From Pelomonas sp039929605 (lineage in GTDB: Bacteria > Pseudomonadota > Gammaproteobacteria > Burkholderiales > Burkholderiaceae_C), in assembly GCF_039929605.1 (NCBI RefSeq), contig NZ_JBDSQX010000054.1:1-64000 (forward strand): 64,000 nt of DNA. The letters run 5' to 3'. The stretch's first letter is position 1; every line of letters begins with the position of its first letter. Below the pieces are notes generated by a model that searched no databases, was not told the origin of the DNA, and worked only from the letters and a program-made list of their open reading frames with translations. The position numbers and the translations under genes are program-made. This document shows positions 61,201-64,000 of the stretch, in pieces.

Positions 61201-64000
61201 AGCATTGCCGGCACGACCGACAAGGTCACGGTCAATGCCTTCTTCTTGAACGACGACCCGGCCAATGCCTACAACGGCCTGCAGAGGGTGCGCTTCGACG
61301 ACGGCACCGAGTGGGACATCGCCGCCATGCTGGCCCGGCTCTACGTCGGCAGCGACGGCGACGACGTCTGGCGCGGCACCAACGCCGACGAGACCTTCAG
61401 CGGCGGCCTGGGCAACGACAACATCTCCGGCGCGGGCGGCAACGACCTCATCGACGGTGGCGCTGGCAACGACAGCCTGGCGGGCGACGACGGCGACGAC
61501 ACGCTCATCGGCGGCACGGGCAACGACAGCCTGAGCGGCGGCGCCGGCAAGGACCTGCTGCAAGGCGGTGACGGCGACGACAGCCTGGACGGCGGTGACG
61601 GCGACGACACGCTGGACGGCGGCGCGGGCAACGACACGATCAACGCGGGCACCGGCAGCAACACCTTCCTGTTCGGCCGTGGCGATGGCCAGGATCGGCT
61701 GTACTACAACCACAACGGCGGCCAGGCACGCGTCAACACGCTGCAGTTCAAGGCCGGCGTTCTGCCGGCGGATGTGATCGTCAAGCAGGCCTACGACAAC
61801 TACTTTGGCGGCAACCGCGCGTTGGAGCTGAGCATCGCCGGCACCGCCGACAAGGTCAGCGTCAACGCCTTCTTCTACGGTGACGACCCGGCCAATGCAT
61901 ACAACGGCCTGCAGCGGGTGCGCTTCGACGACGGTACCGAATGGGACATCGCCACGCTGGTCGCCAAGGTCTTCACGGCGACCGACGGTGATGACACCTG
62001 GCGCGGCACCAATGCGCCAGAGAGCTTCAGTGGCGGCCTGGGCAACGACAGCATCTCCGGCGCGGGCGGCAACGACGTCATCGACGGCGGCCCGGGCAAC
62101 GACACACTGGCGGGCGAAGACGGCGACGACACCCTCATCGGCGGCACGGGCAACGACAGCCTGAGCGGCGGCGCCGGCAAGGACTTGCTGCAGGGCGGTG
62201 ACGGCGACGACAGCCTCGACGGCGGCGACGGCGACGACACGCTGGACGGCGGCGCCGGCAACGACACGCTGAACGCCGGCGCCGGCAGCAACACCTTCCT
62301 GTTCGGCCGTGGCGATGGCCAGGACCGGCTGTACTACAACCACGACGGCGGTCAGGCGCGCGTCAACACGCTGCAGTTCAAGGCCGGCGTGCTGCCGGCG
62401 GACGTGGTCGTCAAGCAAGCCTATGACAACTACTTCGGCGGCAACCGCGCGCTGGAGCTGAGCATTGCCGGCAGCGCCGACAAGGTCACCGTCAATGGCT
62501 TCTTCTACAACGACGACCCAGCCAACGCCTACAACGGCCTGCAGAAGGTCCGCTTCGACGACGGCACCGAATGGGACATCGCCTACCTCCTGGCCACGCT
62601 GCTGGCCGGCACGGCGGGCGATGACAACGTCGCCGGCACCAGCGCGGCCGACGAGATGCACGGCGGCGCCGGCAACGACACGCTGGCCGGCCGCGGCGGC
62701 AATGACCTGATCTACGGCGAAGAGGGCAACGACGCGCTCTACGGCGAAGACAGTGCCGACACGCTCGTTGGCGGCGCCGGCAACGACTATCTCGACGGCG
62801 GCAACGGCAACAACATCTACGTCTTCGGCCGTGGCGATGGCCAGGACAACATCGCCGGCCGCTACGACGTGACAGCCGGCAAGCTGAACACCTTGCAGTT
62901 CCGCGCCGACGTGCTGCCGGGTGACGTGACGGTGCGCCGCGTCTACGAGAGCCAGAGCGGCGGCATCAACGGCCTGGAGCTGGCCATCGTCGGCAGCAAC
63001 GACCGCATCACCGCCAACTACTTCTTCAACGGCGACGACCCGGGCAACTTCTACAACCCGCTGCAGCAGGCCACCTTCGCCGACGGCACGGTCTGGAACA
63101 TCGCCCGCCTGCTGGAGCTGATGAGTGCCGGCACGGAGGCCAACGACAACCTGCGCGGCACCAACGGTGCCGACGTCCTCACCGGTGGGCGCGGCGACGA
63201 CATCCTCGTTGGCAACGACGGTAACGACCGTCTGCTCGGCGGCGACGGCAACGACGCGCTCTACGGCGGCAACGGCAACGACACGCTGGACGGCGGCGCC
63301 GGCAACGACTATCTCGACGCCAGCTACGGCAACAACACCTACCTCTTCGGTCGTGGTGACGGCCAGGACACCATCGTCTCGCTGTACGACCCGACGGCGG
63401 GCAAGCTCAACACCGTGCAGCTCAAGGCCGGTGTGGCCGTGGGCGACGTGCTGCTGCGCCGCGTGGGCGGCACCCAAGGCAGCGCCAACGAATCCATCGA
63501 GCTGGTCATTGCCGGCACGACGGACCGGCTGCTGATCAACTACTTCTTCCAGGGCGACAACCCGGCCAGCGTCTACAACCCCGTCCAGCAGATCCGCTTC
63601 GACGACGGCACGACCTGGAACATCGGCGCCATCCTGGCGGCACTCGGCCAGGGCGCGGCGGGCGACGACGTGCTGCGCGGCACCACCGGCGGCGAAACGC
63701 TGACCGGCGGGCGCGGCAACGACAGCCTCGAAGGCCTGGACGGCAACGACAGCCTCGTTGGTGGCGACGGCAACGACGCGCTCTACGGCGGCAACGGCGA
63801 CGACACGCTGAACGGCGGTGCCGGCAACGACTACCTGGACGCCAGCTACGGCAACAACACCTACCTGTTCGGTCGCGGTGACGGCCAGGACACCATCGTG
63901 TCGCTGTACGACCCGACGGCGGGCAAGCTCAACACCGTCCAGTTCCGCGCCGGCACCACGACCGCTGATGTCGTTCTGCGTCGCACGACCGGCACCCAGG
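58270..64000 (+). CDS. Giant RTX-type calcium-binding protein with LEPR-XLL-like N-terminus, partial
   Basis: The frame from the ATG at 58270 is open to the right edge (1910 codons). No start signal peptide is seen; LEPKLLLSAD at residues 33-42 matches the LEPR-XLL motif of very large surface or secreted proteins. A beta-sandwich region follows (~183-349). From residue 367 the protein is a row of modules, each starting FGRGDG, followed by a haemolysin-related (HCBP-related) segment (ALELSIAGTADKVTVNAFF, FDDGTEWDI) and RTX nonapeptides (GGxGNDxL). Type I secretion and calcium-dependent folding are expected. The C-terminal secretion signal and the transporter lie outside the window. The long antisense frames are repeat-driven shadows. 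Confidence 0.92.
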   Translation, partial: MSIKSLRALRRASKNASTRVEARRAEPWKIETLEPKLLLSADALPAVHLMAIQSEAAAAPKVYAFERGEGAAWVDARVAGDDASGLLRLGAGIAPSDVAVRRVVDDATGQADALELALRGTADRVQIRGFFTAASPVQSVAFADGTRWRADELPGFIETGPQRQALASSVDAADATATYDATEDFSTASNPAGAWSYGYSPLGGSGYALTLFDQPSGSTWNKSGYVTSGTPTAWKNTTGSTQYGVGAGRIALHPGPTAGGDYAILRFTAPADGQYKLTGQFFAGDSGSMSGSVVLNGNLAQPLQYFASTTDVSVFSLAPLQMVAGDTLDFAVGNNGSFYSGNTPVAVVIESVAAVVAPSTGNNLYLFGRGDGATTVQSYSDPNLGKVNTLQFKSGVLPADVSVARATDGQAGGNVALALTINGTADVISFNGFLYGGTPANEFNGLQRVTFADGTVWDVSQLLFLLGMGTAGNDGLNGGAGADLLNGAAGNDGLNGGGGNDTLYGGAGSDSLEGSDGDDILDGGSGDDTTNGGTGSNTFLFGRGDGSDRLYYNHNGGQARINTLQFKAGVTPGDILLRQAYDNYFGGNRALELAIVGTADKVTVNAFFLNDDPANAYAGIQLVRFADGTEWTANQLVTLLLAGTPGDDSLRGTSAADTLSGGAGNDSLNGAAGDDVISGGTGNDSLTGEAGADQLLGGDGDDSLDGGDGNDTLEGGAGNDTLNAGAGSNTFLFGRGDGQDRLYYNHNGGQARTNVLVFKAGIVPGDIVVKQAYDNYFGGNRALELSIAGTADKVTINAFFLNDDIANAYSGIQRVRFADGTEWDAAAIVNMLFAGSDGNDDLRGTSGADILNGGAGNDSLNGAAGDDVISGGTGNDSLTGEAGADQLLGNDGDDSLDGGEGDDTLEGGAGNDTLNAGAGNNTFVFGRGDGQDRLYYNHDGGQARINTLQFKPGVLPADVIVKQAYDNYFGGNRALELSIAGTTDKVTVNAFFLNDDPANAYNGLQRVRFDDGTEWDIAAMLARLYVGSDGDDVWRGTNADETFSGGLGNDNISGAGGNDLIDGGAGNDSLAGDDGDDTLIGGTGNDSLSGGAGKDLLQGGDGDDSLDGGDGDDTLDGGAGNDTINAGTGSNTFLFGRGDGQDRLYYNHNGGQARVNTLQFKAGVLPADVIVKQAYDNYFGGNRALELSIAGTADKVSVNAFFYGDDPANAYNGLQRVRFDDGTEWDIATLVAKVFTATDGDDTWRGTNAPESFSGGLGNDSISGAGGNDVIDGGPGNDTLAGEDGDDTLIGGTGNDSLSGGAGKDLLQGGDGDDSLDGGDGDDTLDGGAGNDTLNAGAGSNTFLFGRGDGQDRLYYNHDGGQARVNTLQFKAGVLPADVVVKQAYDNYFGGNRALELSIAGSADKVTVNGFFYNDDPANAYNGLQKVRFDDGTEWDIAYLLATLLAGTAGDDNVAGTSAADEMHGGAGNDTLAGRGGNDLIYGEEGNDALYGEDSADTLVGGAGNDYLDGGNGNNIYVFGRGDGQDNIAGRYDVTAGKLNTLQFRADVLPGDVTVRRVYESQSGGINGLELAIVGSNDRITANYFFNGDDPGNFYNPLQQATFADGTVWNIARLLELMSAGTEANDNLRGTNGADVLTGGRGDDILVGNDGNDRLLGGDGNDALYGGNGNDTLDGGAGNDYLDASYGNNTYLFGRGDGQDTIVSLYDPTAGKLNTVQLKAGVAVGDVLLRRVGGTQGSANESIELVIAGTTDRLLINYFFQGDNPASVYNPVQQIRFDDGTTWNIGAILAALGQGAAGDDVLRGTTGGETLTGGRGNDSLEGLDGNDSLVGGDGNDALYGGNGDDTLNGGAGNDYLDASYGNNTYLFGRGDGQDTIVSLYDPTAGKLNTVQFRAGTTTADVVLRRTTGTQ
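59368..64000 (+). repeat. Nine RTX modules with lengths in exact 54-bp steps
   Basis: The first base of the module mark TTCGG (FGRGDG) is at 59368, 59890, 60466, 61042, 61672, 62302, 62824, 63346 and 63868. The spacings are 522, 576, 576, 630, 630, 522, 522 and 522 bp. They differ by 0, 54 or 108 bp, that is 18 or 36 residues, equal to one or two turns of an RTX beta-roll (two nonapeptides per turn). The modules are highly similar in DNA, so recent tandem copying is likely. Confidence 0.9.

Noticed and set aside
60877..63477. 866-codon open frame antisense to the RTX gene
   Set aside because: It arises from the repeated, GC-rich sense modules; its translation is low-complexity (V/A/Q/R) and follows the module period.

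Overview
The window is a high-GC chromosomal segment, most likely from a betaproteobacterium of the order Burkholderiales (Roseateles/Rubrivivax/Mitsuaria-like). The grounds are the codon use, the gene families (Liv-type transporter arrays, a PEP-CTERM protein, two LytS/LytTR pairs, an OxyR with both redox cysteines, panBC, recG-queA-tgt) and the GC-rich intergenic repeat modules. This is a judgement from pattern; no search was run. No rRNA, tRNA, CRISPR array, transposase or phage module was seen.

Layout. 1-7.1 kb: a branched-chain-type ABC uptake operon on the minus strand (livK, livG, livF, livH, livM, an alpha/beta hydrolase, then a second LivG-like ATPase cut by the left edge). A ~590-bp imperfect palindrome splits livF from livH. 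7.3-13 kb: a hypothetical gene, a sigma-54 activator preceded by a 77-aa membrane protein, a TonB-dependent receptor and a divergent secreted metallo-beta-lactamase-fold hydrolase. Sigma-54-like promoters lie upstream of livK and of the receptor, so the activator may control a linked outer- and inner-membrane uptake system. 13-21.8 kb: a Phd/ParE toxin-antitoxin pair with a clear operator, a divergent type 2 IPP isomerase, YgjV, an operon with a PEP-CTERM protein and a lysozyme-like SH3 protein, AI-2E, YihY and DUF2809 membrane proteins. 21.8-32.8 kb: a 1358-aa membrane protein, a two-gene P-loop ATPase module with its own AT-rich promoter, a gene graveyard (fragments of a GGDEF protein and of a paralogue of the 1358-aa protein) and a second TonB receptor.

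33-45.4 kb: a PQQ-type sugar dehydrogenase, a zinc-ribbon protein, a DUF3617 protein, an MntA/HepT pair, prfC, a LytS/LytTR pair, a HipA-family kinase with a fused N-terminal domain and two palindromic operators (next to an RF3-like fragment), a coupled dps operon and an orphan ParA-like ATPase. 45.5-58 kb: mostly housekeeping genes (oxyR, panB, panC, two divergent lipoprotein peptidyl-prolyl isomerases, a truncated vapC, an alpha/beta hydrolase, a second LytS/LytTR pair, recG, queA, a periplasmic binding protein, tgt). 58.27 kb to the right edge: the first 1910 codons of a giant secreted RTX protein with a LEPR-XLL-type N-terminus. Its repeat modules differ in length by exact 54-bp steps.

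The strongest candidates for something undescribed are the two-ATPase module at 25.9-30.3 kb, the sigma-54-linked uptake regulon at 0-13 kb, the dual-operator HipA fusion and the quantised RTX modules. Start codons were chosen by family length, Shine-Dalgarno sequence and overlap; where uncertain this is stated.
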